This document shows positions 36,651 to 46,856 of a stretch of DNA of 64,000 nucleotides, piece by piece (position 1 is the first letter of the stretch; every line of letters starts with the position of its first letter). This stretch comes from Hymenobacter qilianensis (GTDB lineage Bacteria > Bacteroidota > Bacteroidia > Cytophagales > Hymenobacteraceae). The notes below the pieces were generated by a model, which saw only the letters and a list, made by a program, of their open reading frames with translations, ran no database searches and was not told the origin of the DNA. The stretch covers positions 4,304,501-4,368,500 of the forward strand of contig NZ_CP060784.1 of NCBI RefSeq assembly GCF_014489555.1, written 5' to 3'. Made by a program: the position numbers and the translations under genes.

Positions 36651-38054
36651 ATGAGTATCCAAAAACCCAGCATTCCGAAAGGCACCCGCGACTTTGGCCC
36701 CGCCGTGGTGGCGCGCCGCAACTACATTTTCGGCGTCATCCGCCGTACGTTTGAGCTGTTTGGCTACGCCCCGCTCGAAACGCCCACGCTCGAAAACCTC
36801 TCCGTGCTCACCGGCAAATACGGCGACGAAGGCGACCAGCTGCTGTTTAAAGTCCTGAATTCCGGCGACTTCCTCAAAGATGTTGCGCCGGATGATATTG
36901 CGGAGGGCACGCGCAAAGTATTGCCCAAGATTGCCGAAAAAGGCCTGCGCTACGACCTGACCGTGCCGTTTGCCCGCTACGTGGTAATGAACCGCGGCAC
37001 GCTCACCTTCCCCTTCAAGCGCTACCAGATTCAGCCCGTGTGGCGCGCCGACCGGCCCCAGCGCGGCCGTTACCGCGAGTTTTATCAGTGCGACGCCGAC
37101 GTGGTAGGCACCGATTCGCTGCTCTGCGAAGCGGAGATTGTGCTTATGATGTGCGAGGTGCTAAATGGTATTGGTCTCACCGACTTCACGATTAAAATCA
37201 ACCACCGGGGCGTGCTGCGCAATATTTATCAGGCCCTGGGCAGCGAAGGCAAGGAGTCGGATTTGTTTGTCGCCATTGATAAGCTGGACAAAATAGGCCG
37301 CGAAGGCGTAGAAAAAGAGCTGGCTGAGCGAGGCTTTTCAACGCAGGCCTCCGCGTACTTATTTGAGCTTTTGGCTACTTCCGGCAGCTATGGGGAAAAG
37401 CTGGAGAAGCTGGACGCTGCATTCCAAAAAGCGGACTTGCCATCCGAAACTGAAGGTTCGGACGGCTCTGCGTATAAGGGCTTACGCGATTTACGCGAGG
37501 TGCAGAATTATCTTACCAGCTTCGGCTTCACCCAGTTCGACAAGCTGGAGTTTGACCCGACGTTGGCCCGTGGCCTCTCCTACTATACCGGCTGTATCTT
37601 CGAAATCAAGATTAACAACGTCAAAATCGGCAGCGTATCCGGTGGCGGGCGCTACGACAACCTTACGGGCGCTTTTGGGCTGGCCGGCGTGTCGGGCGTG
37701 GGCTTCAGCTTCGGCGTCGACAGGCTTTATGATTGCCTGGAAGAGCTGAACCTGTTTCCGCCCAACGCAGCTACCACTACGCGCTGCCTGGTGGTAAATT
37801 TTGATGAAGAAGCTGGCCGCTCAGTGCTGCCTGTTTTGCGTCAGTTGCGGGCGGCGGGCATTCCCAGTGAGTTGTATCACACCCCAGACAAGCTGGTGAA
37901 GCAGTTTAAATACGCCGACCAAAAAGGTGTTCCTTATGTGCTGCTGCAAGGCTCCGAGGAGCGCGCGCAAAACCTTTTCAAGCTCAAGAATATGAGCACT
38001 GGCCATGAGCAGTTGCTAGCTCTGGATGACGTATTGAGCAAACTAACTCAATAA
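36651..38054 (+). CDS. hisS: Histidyl-tRNA synthetase
   Basis: A 467-aa class II aminoacyl-tRNA synthetase charging tRNA-His. The N-terminal KGTRDFGP is followed by class II motif 1 (TPTLENLSVLTGKYGD) near residue 45 and motif 2 (RYREFYQCDADVVG) near 140. The HisA motifs come next, ARGLSYYTG near 305, then motif 3 (GFSFGVDRLYDCLEEL) near 350. The C-terminal anticodon-binding domain ends the protein. The ATG at 36651 gives the canonical start; the longer upstream extension is not protein-like. An essential housekeeping gene, intact. Confidence 0.97.
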   Translation: MSIQKPSIPKGTRDFGPAVVARRNYIFGVIRRTFELFGYAPLETPTLENLSVLTGKYGDEGDQLLFKVLNSGDFLKDVAPDDIAEGTRKVLPKIAEKGLRYDLTVPFARYVVMNRGTLTFPFKRYQIQPVWRADRPQRGRYREFYQCDADVVGTDSLLCEAEIVLMMCEVLNGIGLTDFTIKINHRGVLRNIYQALGSEGKESDLFVAIDKLDKIGREGVEKELAERGFSTQASAYLFELLATSGSYGEKLEKLDAAFQKADLPSETEGSDGSAYKGLRDLREVQNYLTSFGFTQFDKLEFDPTLARGLSYYTGCIFEIKINNVKIGSVSGGGRYDNLTGAFGLAGVSGVGFSFGVDRLYDCLEELNLFPPNAATTTRCLVVNFDEEAGRSVLPVLRQLRAAGIPSELYHTPDKLVKQFKYADQKGVPYVLLQGSEERAQNLFKLKNMSTGHEQLLALDDVLSKLTQ

Positions 38055-38137
38055 CACAAACTGTTGATTACTAAATCATAAATTCGGATTAACGGTCCCA
38101 ATACGCTCACACCACAATCGGTACTCTCCCACCCCGA

Positions 38138-39624
38138 ATGTATTCCCTCGACCCTGCCACCCACCTCAGTCTAGCTACCTTAGAGCACCTGCTTCGCGAG
38201 CGGCCCAAAGTGGTCCTGAGCGACCAAGCCCGGCACCGTGTGGCCACTTGCTACGAGTATTTGCGCAACAGGCTGGAGCAGTCGGATGCGCCGATTTATG
38301 GCATCAACACTGGCTTCGGGGCGCTCTGCAACACTGGAATTGCCCCCAGCAGCGCCGCCAGCTCCAGCTGAACCTGCTGATGTCGCATGCCTGTGGCACC
38401 GGCGACGAAGTGCCCGAAGAAGTAGTCCGGCTGATGCTTTTGCTTAAAGCGCAGAGTCTGAGCTACGGGAACAGCGGCGTGCAGGTGGCCACCGTGCAGC
38501 GCCTCCTCGACTTTTATAATCGGGAGATGTATCCGGTGGTGTACCAACAGGGCTCCCTCGGGGCCAGTGGCGATTTGGCGCCGCTGGCGCATCTGTGTCT
38601 GCCGTTGCTGGGCTTGGGCGAAGTAAATTATCAGGGCTACCGCCTGGCTTCTGCCGACGCCTTAAGCTTGTTTAGCTGGCCACCCATTGAGTTGGAAGCC
38701 AAAGAAGGACTGGCGCTGCTTAATGGCACTCAGTTCATGCTGGCGTACGGCGTGCATTGTACCCTACGCGCTCAGCGCCTGGCCAACGCTGCTGATGCCA
38801 TTGGCGCGTTGTCGCTGGAAGCCTTTGGGGGGCAAAACCAGCCCTTTGACGCTCGCTTGCACCAATTGCGGCCGCATGCCGGGCAAGTAACCGCGGCCGA
38901 GCGCATACGCAGCTTCCTTTCCAACAGCGAGCTTCAGGACCAGCCCAAAGCCGCCGTTCAGGATCCTTACTCCTTCCGCTGTCAGCCGCAGGTGCACGGC
39001 GCCTCCCGCGACGCCTTTGCTTACGTGGCGCAGGTGCTGGAAACGGAATGCAACGCCGTGACTGACAACCCCAATGTATTTCCCGCTGACGATGCTATCC
39101 TTTCGGGGGGCAATTTTCATGGTCAGCCCCTGGCCCTGGCCCTCGATTTTCTGGCTATAGCCGTAGCCGAGCTGGGGGGCATTTCGGAGCGCCGTACGTA
39201 CCAGCTGCTCAGTGGGCAGCGGGGTTTGCCGCCTTTCCTGGTGGCAGAGCCCGGCCTCAACTCGGGCCTCATGATTCCGCAGTACACGGCGGCTGGCATC
39301 GTGAGTCAGAATAAGCAGCTCTGTACGCCCGCATCGGTCGATAGCATTGTGAGCAGCAATGGGCAGGAAGACCACGTAAGTATGGGAGCCAACGCGGCTA
39401 CCAAAGCCCGCCGTGTAGTCGAGAATGTGGAGCAATTAATTGGCATTGAGCTTCTTACCGCCGCGCAGGCACTCGCCTTTCGGCGGCCGGCTCGAACCTC
39501 AGCCGCACTGGAACAGATAGTCGAGGACTTCCGGCAAAAAGTAGCTTTCGTGAGTCGGGATCGGGTGCTGTACCCCGATTTGCAGGCCGCTGCCGCCTTC
39601 GTTCGCACTTATGAGTGGCCGTAA
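38138..39624 (+). CDS. hutH: Histidine ammonia-lyase, frameshifted
   Basis: Catalyses the first step of histidine degradation, to urocanate and ammonia. The first frame, ending at 38368, holds the N-terminal APIYGINTGFGAL. The second holds SHACGTGDEV, the MIO-forming ASGDLAPLAHL near residue 148, and NGTQFMLAYG. Adding one C to the five-C run at 38343-38347 gives GIAPQQRRQLQLNLL and a single 495-aa protein, the expected size. No other hut genes are nearby, so the catabolic operon must be elsewhere, or the enzyme acts differently. The intact MIO motif and the conserved sequence on both sides make a true pseudogene unlikely. Confidence 0.9.
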
Positions 39625-39829
39625 TCAAGCCACTCCTTTTCGCCTAAATGGCTTCCCAAAGCCTACATTGGCAAAAATATTCTTTACTTAAGGGTAGCCT
39701 ATTCAATTCTCAACAATATAGGGACTTGACTTATAGGCGATGGAGTTTGCAAAGGCTTTCATGCTGGCATAACTTCCTACTTTTAGTCATCCGAAAACGC
39801 AAACACCCCCTGGGTACGTTATAAGCTTC

Positions 39830-41833
39830 GTGAAAAACTTCTATCGTCTTTTTATTCTACTTCCAGCGTTGCTTTTGGCTACGTTGGCGCCCGCCCAAAC
39901 CTGCGAGAACACACCCAACTCGGGGGCCGATTTTAAGGTCGTGGATGCTTCTACGGGTACAGAAATATCGACCTTATGCGCGGGCCGAGAAATCAGGCTT
40001 GTGGATAATAGCGGTCGGCAGCTCGACCCGAGCGTTGTGCGCTACGCCACCGGGGCCGCCGTCACCTGCACTGGCTCTGACTTCTCCACCAATGCTTTAT
40101 ACACCCCTAGCGCCGCTGACGCTACTCGCGGCTTCGTGGTTATTACCCAAAATACCCCCCAGGTAGTGGGGGCGTCGGGTATTATTTTCTCCAAGCGTCT
40201 GGAGGTGAAAGCGTCGCCGGCGCCCACCTTCACGCTCACCTCCTGCTCCGCCGACGTTGTCCAGGTAACCATTACTGACCAAGCGTACACGGCTAACCTC
40301 TACACCGTGAAGATTGGGAACAACGTGTTTCCTAACGTGGATAGAAGCCAGCCACGCACGTTTTCCGTTCCCGCAGGCAGCACGGCTGTGACGGTAACGG
40401 GTAACTACACCGGCAATAATCAGTGCAGCAACAGCAACACCCAAAACTTTACGCCCGCACCGGCTCCTTCGTCTCCTCCTGTCCTCACGAAGCTTGAGGT
40501 TCGTGACAAGAATATCGTATTCGATTTCGATAACATCCAACCCGGGTTTCAGTATGAGATTCAGGTAGCCGAAGCGAGTGCTCCGGGCGGTTATCGTACT
40601 ATTGCCAGTCGTATTAGCGGCAGTGGTATCGTGCGGGATTATACCGTGCTCAATGTCCCATTACCTGGTTGCTACCGCATCGTTCCCTCCTCGGCCTGCG
40701 GTGCAGGCTTAACCACTGGCTTGCGAGGTTCTCCCTTGGTTTGCACGGTTGATTTGTTTAATACAATCAGTCTGGTTTCTACGTCAGCGAATGGAATAAA
40801 CAAGCTCGAGTGGAAAACTCTTTCTCCCGATATCAATACTTTTCGGATAGAACGGACTGAGCCAGGCGTGAATCCGGTAATTATAGCCACATTACCCGGT
40901 ACTGCCCCCTTTGAATACTTCGACAACACCGCGAGTTGTGGTACTACCTACACGTATCAGGTAACCGCTCTAGTCGATCGGGCTGCTTCGTGGTCTAACA
41001 AGTCCTCGGTGACAACAGCTGCCGGCACCGCACCACAACCACCGCGACTGATAGCGAGCTTTACCCTCAGTAATAAGGTAGAGCTTTATGCTACGAACGC
41101 TGTGGGGCAACCCTTGCCCAATGAGCTTACTTTTCTGCGAACCTCCCCTACTCCTGTTGAATTGGGCGTGGTAAACGCACCCACAATCAGCGACACACCC
41201 GATAACCTGAGCGTTGTCAATCCACCGGTGTATCTGGCCCGCCGCCGCGATGCCTGCGGCAGCATATCAGCCGATAGCAACCCTGCCTCTCCCGTTGTAC
41301 TGTCTGTTAATCCTCAGCCCGAAGGAGCCCGCTTTACCTGGTCGCCGCTGGTAGGCCCTGATGCCTCTATTCCTGTAACCTACCAGTTGGTGCGCCTGGC
41401 ACTTAATGGCTCTACTATCGACATTATCCCAGTGAGCGGACTGAGTTACACAGATACTCAGCCTCCTACCAATCAGAGCACCGTGCGCTACCGCATTGAG
41501 GCCACAGGCGGTGGCTTGGCGGCGGCCAGCTATTCTAACCTGGTCAATGTCACGCGTCAGCCCCGCCTGGCAATGCCGACGGCCTTTTCACCCAACGGCG
41601 ACGGACTAAACGATGTATTAGAAGTAAAAGGACGCTTCCTGAGCACATTTGTTTTCGTCGTCATCGACCGCAATGGGCAGGAAGTGTTTCGCGGCACCAA
41701 CCGTACCCAGACCTGGGACGGGCGCATCAATGGGCGGGCACCCGTACCTGGGGCGTACGCGTGGCGCTTCGAGGCCCTTACGGATGAAGGAAAGCCATTC
41801 ATACAGCACGGCGCCATTACCATCGTACGCTAG
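39830..41833 (+). CDS. Large secreted protein with gliding-motility-type C-terminal domain
   Basis: A 667-aa extracellular protein. The signal peptide (LFILLPALLLATLAPAQ) precedes several Ser/Thr/Pro-rich beta-sandwich regions. These include fibronectin-like units with NKLEWKTLSPDINTFRIER near residue 325 and TYTYQVTAL near 370. The C-terminal 85 residues, MPTAFSPNGDGLNDVLEVKG onward, are the CHU_C gliding-motility-associated domain and end in GAYAWRFEAL and AITIVR. This domain directs type IX secretion. The GTG at 39830 is the start because it precedes the signal peptide directly. Ligand or adhesion role is inferred; a PKD-like repeat count could not be fixed by eye. Confidence 0.8.
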   Translation: MKNFYRLFILLPALLLATLAPAQTCENTPNSGADFKVVDASTGTEISTLCAGREIRLVDNSGRQLDPSVVRYATGAAVTCTGSDFSTNALYTPSAADATRGFVVITQNTPQVVGASGIIFSKRLEVKASPAPTFTLTSCSADVVQVTITDQAYTANLYTVKIGNNVFPNVDRSQPRTFSVPAGSTAVTVTGNYTGNNQCSNSNTQNFTPAPAPSSPPVLTKLEVRDKNIVFDFDNIQPGFQYEIQVAEASAPGGYRTIASRISGSGIVRDYTVLNVPLPGCYRIVPSSACGAGLTTGLRGSPLVCTVDLFNTISLVSTSANGINKLEWKTLSPDINTFRIERTEPGVNPVIIATLPGTAPFEYFDNTASCGTTYTYQVTALVDRAASWSNKSSVTTAAGTAPQPPRLIASFTLSNKVELYATNAVGQPLPNELTFLRTSPTPVELGVVNAPTISDTPDNLSVVNPPVYLARRRDACGSISADSNPASPVVLSVNPQPEGARFTWSPLVGPDASIPVTYQLVRLALNGSTIDIIPVSGLSYTDTQPPTNQSTVRYRIEATGGGLAAASYSNLVNVTRQPRLAMPTAFSPNGDGLNDVLEVKGRFLSTFVFVVIDRNGQEVFRGTNRTQTWDGRINGRAPVPGAYAWRFEALTDEGKPFIQHGAITIVR

Positions 41834-42073
41834 CTGAAGCGCCAAATGCTACGCTCCGCAGTGCAGGTCGGAGTTCATTAATTGCTCTGGCAGGCACTGA
41901 AGTTGACAAACGAAGTACCTTTGTTTAGCAGTCGCCGTACACGAACAATCTCGGGAGCTGCCTCTGCACCGACACCGTGAAAACCATGTGCGGCTCCTCC
42001 TGCACTACTTAAGCAGGCACTAGTCAGCTTTTATAAACCTCATTTAAACGCCCACAGGGCACTATTTTGGCTT

Positions 42074-42409
42074 ATGTTTGATATGATGGGCATGATGGGC
42101 AAAGTGAAGGAGCTTCAGGATAAGATGAAGCAGGCCCAGGATGAAGTTCAGTTCCTGACCGCTACGGCCGAGTCCGGCGGCGGCTTGGTGAAAGCTACTG
42201 CCAATGGCAAGCGCAATGTGGTGAAGCTGGAAATAGATGAGTCGCTGCTCACTCCCCAAGACCGCGAGATGCTGGCCGACCTTGTAGTGGCGGCAGTAAA
42301 TAAGGCCCTCGATGAAGTAAGCGAGAAAGCCAAAGAAGAACTTAAGAACAAAACGGCCGGTTTGATGCCCAATCTTCCGGGCCTCGACCTTGGCAATTTT
42401 GGCCTCTGA
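42074..42409 (+). CDS. ybaB: YbaB/EbfC nucleoid-associated protein
   Basis: A 111-aa DNA-binding protein of the YbaB/EbfC family that dimerises and coats or condenses DNA. The N-terminal helix, MGKVKELQDKMKQAQDEV, carries a Met/Lys-rich pattern. The middle ESGGGLVKATANGKRNVVKL and the C-terminal helical half with LLTPQDREMLADLVVAAVN are typical. The Pro/Gly/Leu-rich extreme C-terminus is normal for Bacteroidota members. The length matches. The following glycosyltransferase gene overlaps it by 20 nt if its TTG start is used. Confidence 0.93.
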   Translation: MFDMMGMMGKVKELQDKMKQAQDEVQFLTATAESGGGLVKATANGKRNVVKLEIDESLLTPQDREMLADLVVAAVNKALDEVSEKAKEELKNKTAGLMPNLPGLDLGNFGL

Positions 42410-43517
42410 TCCTTTCGCGTCACCTACCCTTTCGCTCCCGCACGTAGCCGTCGTTATTCTTAACTGGAACGGCCGCGAGCTGCTGCGCACGTTTCTGCCT
42501 TCCGTGCTGGCCCACTCCGATGGTGCCCGCGTGGTGGTGGTCGATAATGCCTCTACCGACGACTCGGTGGAGCTACTGGGGGGCTTTTTTCCGGGTGTTG
42601 AAATTATTCAGCACGCTGAAAATCTGGGTTTTTGCGCTGGCTATAACCAAGCTCTGACTCAGCTCGATTCAACCTATTACGTCCTGCTCAACTCTGATGT
42701 AGCCGTAACTCCGGGCTGGCTGCAGCCCTTGGTGGCGCTGCTGGATCGGCAGCCGGCAGTGGCCGCGTGTCAGCCCAAGCTGCTGGCTCACGCCGCGCCC
42801 ACGCAGTTTGAATACGCCGGTGCCGGGGGTGGCTACCTCGACCGCCTGGGCTACCCTTTCTGCCGGGGCCGTTTGTTTGAAACCATAGAAACTGACCACG
42901 GCCAGTATAACGACGCTCGCCCCGTAGCTTGGGCCAGTGGCGCCTGCATGGCAGTACGGGCCAGCGCTTGGCATGAGCTGGGTGGACTGGAAACAGCTTT
43001 TTTTGCGCACATGGAGGAAATTGACCTGTGCTGGCGTTTCTGGAATGCGGGCTATGAAGTTTGGTATGAGGGCAGCAGCACGGTATACCACGTGGGCGGC
43101 GGCACCTTGCACAAGTCTAACCCTCGCAAAACCTACCTCAACTTTCGCAACGGCTTAGCTCTCTTATACAAAAATGCCCCCCAGAGTGAGTTGGGGGGCA
43201 TTTTTATCCAGCGAATTGGTTTGGATTGGATTGCGGCCTTTCGTATGCTGGCTCAAGGTGCCTTTGCTGATGCCCGCGCCGTACTGCGGGCGCATCGTGA
43301 TTTTTTTAAGAACCGCCGCTATTGGCGGCAGCAGCGAATAGCGGCCCGACCTCACTTGCGGGTAGCGGAGCGCCCCGGCGTGTACGCTCGAAGTTTGGTG
43401 TGGGCGTATTTTGGGTTGGGAAAGCGGACGTTCACCGACCTACAAATCCCAGACGGTGCTCCGCTGCCGCCGCAACGCGCGGCGCACGTTCATCCAGAAA
43501 GCCAGCGCGAAGTATAA
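42390..43517 (+). CDS. Family 2 glycosyltransferase
   Basis: A 375-aa GT-A enzyme of the rhamnosyltransferase-like type. It shows VVILNWNGRELLRTF near residue 22, the nucleotide-binding VVVVDNASTDDSV near 50, YYVLLNSDVAVTPGW near 97 (N-S-D in place of DXD), and the acceptor-side motif MEEIDLCWRFWNAGYE near 209. A short C-terminal region with several basic residues follows. No TM segment is clear. The TTG start at 42390 overlaps ybaB; the real start may be internal. A perfect terminator-like hairpin lies inside the frame at 43170-43205. The last 78 bp overlap convergently with the pspC gene. Confidence 0.85.
   Translation: MAILASDPFASPTLSLPHVAVVILNWNGRELLRTFLPSVLAHSDGARVVVVDNASTDDSVELLGGFFPGVEIIQHAENLGFCAGYNQALTQLDSTYYVLLNSDVAVTPGWLQPLVALLDRQPAVAACQPKLLAHAAPTQFEYAGAGGGYLDRLGYPFCRGRLFETIETDHGQYNDARPVAWASGACMAVRASAWHELGGLETAFFAHMEEIDLCWRFWNAGYEVWYEGSSTVYHVGGGTLHKSNPRKTYLNFRNGLALLYKNAPQSELGGIFIQRIGLDWIAAFRMLAQGAFADARAVLRAHRDFFKNRRYWRQQRIAARPHLRVAERPGVYARSLVWAYFGLGKRTFTDLQIPDGAPLPPQRAAHVHPESQREV
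43170..43205. terminator. Terminator-like hairpin inside the glycosyltransferase gene
   Basis: AAAAATGCCCCCC and GGGGGGCATTTTT are a perfect inverted repeat (6 C / 6 G) with a T tract on both strands. It encodes YKNAPQSELGGIF without shifting the frame. It could stop pspC transcripts on the minus strand 235 bp past the pspC stop. Whether it also attenuates glycosyltransferase expression is open. Confidence 0.6.
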
Positions 43518-43658
43518 TACTACCGGCGACCCGAAGGTGAAGAAAGAAGCATAGATAAATGATAGCCGCACGCTGCTCGTAGAGAAGCCCAGCCGGTTCC
43601 CCAAGGCATTGCAGACTCCGAAGCTCTGCTTTTCGATGAAGTCGGTTAATTTTCTCAT
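43440..43658 (-). CDS. pspC: PspC-domain membrane protein
   Basis: A 72-aa protein. KLTDFIEKQSFGVCNALGNR followed by SSVRLSFIYASFFTFGSPVV and YFALAFWMNVRRALRRQR is the single-TM PspC layout of Bacteroidota. The short basic C-terminus RRQRSTVWDL is also typical. PspC proteins take part in phage-shock or envelope stress responses. The neighbouring larger frame at 43432-43749 in another register is a shadow. The 3' end overlaps the glycosyltransferase gene on the opposite strand by 78 bp. Confidence 0.85.
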   Translation of the reverse strand: MRKLTDFIEKQSFGVCNALGNRLGFSTSSVRLSFIYASFFTFGSPVVLYFALAFWMNVRRALRRQRSTVWDL

Positions 43659-43828
43659 TACTCCTCAGTATGAAGCCCTTACACAGGCTATGATTGGTCA
43701 AAATAACGATAAAAGCACCGAATATCAAGCTCCGTGCTGTAACTAGCAAGCAATTTTAGCCGGCAAAACCGAGTTTTGCATGTGTTGCTTCAATTCGATA
43801 ACCCAGCTCTCCGCCTTTAAATAGATCT

Positions 43829-45637
43829 ATGAAAGATGCTTTTCGCTCGCTTCTACCGGCTTTTATTTGCCTAACGATCGTGGCGCTACCTGGTTGTACG
43901 CTACCGCGGATGTTAAAGGTTGCGCAGGAAGGCCAGGAAGTGCGCGTACAGCCGGCGGTGCTGGAAAGTAACGGCGAAAATGTGCTGTTTGAAGTAACGG
44001 CCCGCGTGCCAGCCAAGCACTTACGCAAAGGCAAAGCCTATAATCTCGATCTTAGCTACCGCTACGATAACGGCTTGCAGCAAGACACGCTGGGTCGCAT
44101 TACCTTTGTTTCGGGCGAGTATGTGTACGACGAGCAGGATAAGAACAAGCTGGTGATTACCAAGCAGTTTTCTTTTCCGTACACACCCCGCAAAAGCCCT
44201 GGCACGCTGATAGCGCGGCCTGATGCGCGCCGCCTCAAGCCGGGGGGCAAAATGGTGAAAGGCAATGAGCTTCCGCTGGCTCGGGGCATCGTGACTACCG
44301 CCCGCCTCGTCGTACGCCAGGATTCAACCCTGAATGTGCTACCCGAAACGGTCAGCAATGACCGCAGTGGTACTCGTGTGCTGCCCTTTTTCTTCGATGC
44401 CGGCAAGTCGGCCATTCGCAATTATCTGGGTACCAACGTGGCCGCGCTGGAAGACTTTATCGACTCCAACCAGCGCACCGAACGGGTTATGATCGTGGCC
44501 GGCCACTCCCCCGACTCGCTCGATGCCCACGACCCGCGCCTGGCCGATCGGCGGGTGCAGGCGCTGGCCAAATACTACAAGCAGCGCGTCGATGGTTTTT
44601 CATACCATAATTCGGTACGCAGCATCGTATTTGAAACGCAGGCATACCGGCAGCGCTGGGATTTATTTCTGAGCAAAGTGCAGGAATCAGCCCTCAAGCC
44701 CGAGCAGATTGACACCGTGGTGCAGATTGTGAACGATACGCGGGGCTCTTTTGCGCAGAAGGAAAAGCGGCTTCATACCTTATCCTTTTATGACTACCTC
44801 GAAGATTACGTGTACCCGGTGCTGCGCTTTGGCACGGTAGCCGTGCAATACACCGCCCCGACCCGCTACGACTCTGAGGTATATCTGCTCTCCAAGAAGA
44901 TTGTTGAGAAAGCGGCCGAAACGGATGCGCTTACGCCGGAGGAGCTGCGCTATTCGGCTACGCTCACGCCTCTGCTGGCCGAGAAACAGCGCATTTACGA
45001 AACGGCCGTAGCCACTACGGGTCGCTGGGAGGCTTATTATAACTTGGCCGCAGTGCTTTTGCAGCGCTCTGAAAAAGAAATAACCGACAAATCGCGCCGG
45101 GCCTACCAGCGGCGGGCGGCTACGTATTTCACGTTGGCCGCCCATCGCAACCCCACGGCTGAGTTGTTCTTTCGGGTGGCCACGGCTTACCATCGCGCCG
45201 GCGACCAGCTTGAGGCCCTCCAAAGCTACGATTACGCCATTAAGCTCGGCGGCCCGCGCCCCGTGTTGGAGAAGGCTTTTGCCGATAAAGCTGCGCTGGA
45301 AATTGAAATTGGTCAGCTCGACGACGCCTTGCGCAGTCTCAGCTTCAGCGGCAAATCCTACCAGAACACCATGAATCTGGCCTTGATCTACCTAATCAAG
45401 CAGAACTATGAAGGCGCTACCAAGCTTTATCAGGAAGCTCTGGACCAGAAGCCCAATGATGCCATGGCGTACTACTGCCTGGCCGTGGTGGCGGCCCGTG
45501 CCCGCGACGAAAGCCTCGTCGGAGAACGGCTGCGGCAGGCCGTGGCCTTGGATCGGGCTTATGCCCAGCGCGCCGTGGAGGATCTGGAGTTTAGTAGCTA
45601 TGCCAGGTCGAAGGCATTCTTGGAGGCGCTGCGCTAG
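43829..45637 (+). CDS. Lipoprotein with OmpA-like and TPR regions
   Basis: A 602-aa protein starting with lipoprotein signal MKDAFRSLLPAFICLTIVAL followed by PGC. Residues about 30-180 form a beta-rich domain with YNLDLSYRYDN. Near residue 190, RVLPFFFDAGKSAIRNYLG and VMIVAGHSPDSLDAH resemble an OmpA C-terminal peptidoglycan-binding fold. From about 390 there are TPR repeats: AYYNLAAVLLQRSEKEIT, NPTAELFFRVATAYHRAGDQ and NQNYEGATKLYQEALDQKP-like. The layout recalls T9SS-associated TPR lipoproteins such as SprE/PorW, but that identity is not proven. A solitary gene between pspC and pdhB. Confidence 0.7.
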   Translation: MKDAFRSLLPAFICLTIVALPGCTLPRMLKVAQEGQEVRVQPAVLESNGENVLFEVTARVPAKHLRKGKAYNLDLSYRYDNGLQQDTLGRITFVSGEYVYDEQDKNKLVITKQFSFPYTPRKSPGTLIARPDARRLKPGGKMVKGNELPLARGIVTTARLVVRQDSTLNVLPETVSNDRSGTRVLPFFFDAGKSAIRNYLGTNVAALEDFIDSNQRTERVMIVAGHSPDSLDAHDPRLADRRVQALAKYYKQRVDGFSYHNSVRSIVFETQAYRQRWDLFLSKVQESALKPEQIDTVVQIVNDTRGSFAQKEKRLHTLSFYDYLEDYVYPVLRFGTVAVQYTAPTRYDSEVYLLSKKIVEKAAETDALTPEELRYSATLTPLLAEKQRIYETAVATTGRWEAYYNLAAVLLQRSEKEITDKSRRAYQRRAATYFTLAAHRNPTAELFFRVATAYHRAGDQLEALQSYDYAIKLGGPRPVLEKAFADKAALEIEIGQLDDALRSLSFSGKSYQNTMNLALIYLIKQNYEGATKLYQEALDQKPNDAMAYYCLAVVAARARDESLVGERLRQAVALDRAYAQRAVEDLEFSSYARSKAFLEALR

Positions 45638-45659
45638 AAGAAGGTCAGAACGAGCAGTT

Positions 45660-45680
45660 CCCCTCCTTACCAAGGAGGGG
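45660..45680. repeat. 9-bp perfect stem with 3-nt loop after the lipoprotein gene
   Basis: CCCCTCCTT (45660-45668) and AAGGAGGGG (45672-45680) pair perfectly. No T tract follows, so a terminator is uncertain; a second weak hairpin with T tract lies at 45738-45758. Confidence 0.45.
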
Positions 45681-45796
45681 AGCTATGTTCTTCCATCCTT
45701 CATTTGCCCCGGCGCCCTGTGCGTTGTAGCTTTACGCGCCGGTGTAGCGCCGGCTTTTCTGTCTCTGACCTTTCGATTTCGTTAACCAGAATAACT

Positions 45797-46780
<984 letters not shown>

Positions 46781-46808
46781 AGCAGGGCTTCCCAAACTTA
46801 GTTAACCC

Positions 46809-46845
46809 AAAAAAGCCCCCAGTCGCGGTTGGGGGGCATTTTTTT
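46809..46845 (+). terminator. Intrinsic terminator between pdhB and the GT-C-like gene
   Basis: AAAAAAGCCCCCAG pairs with TTGGGGGGC and a T tract; 5 C on the left, 6 G on the right. The two genes are convergent, so it serves both strands. Confidence 0.85.
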
Positions 46846-46856
46846 GGGTGCTTTTC

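Noticed and set aside
41916..41923. TACCTTTG as a promoter for ybaB
   Set aside because: A matching -33 TTG at the right distance is missing; not reliable enough to annotate.
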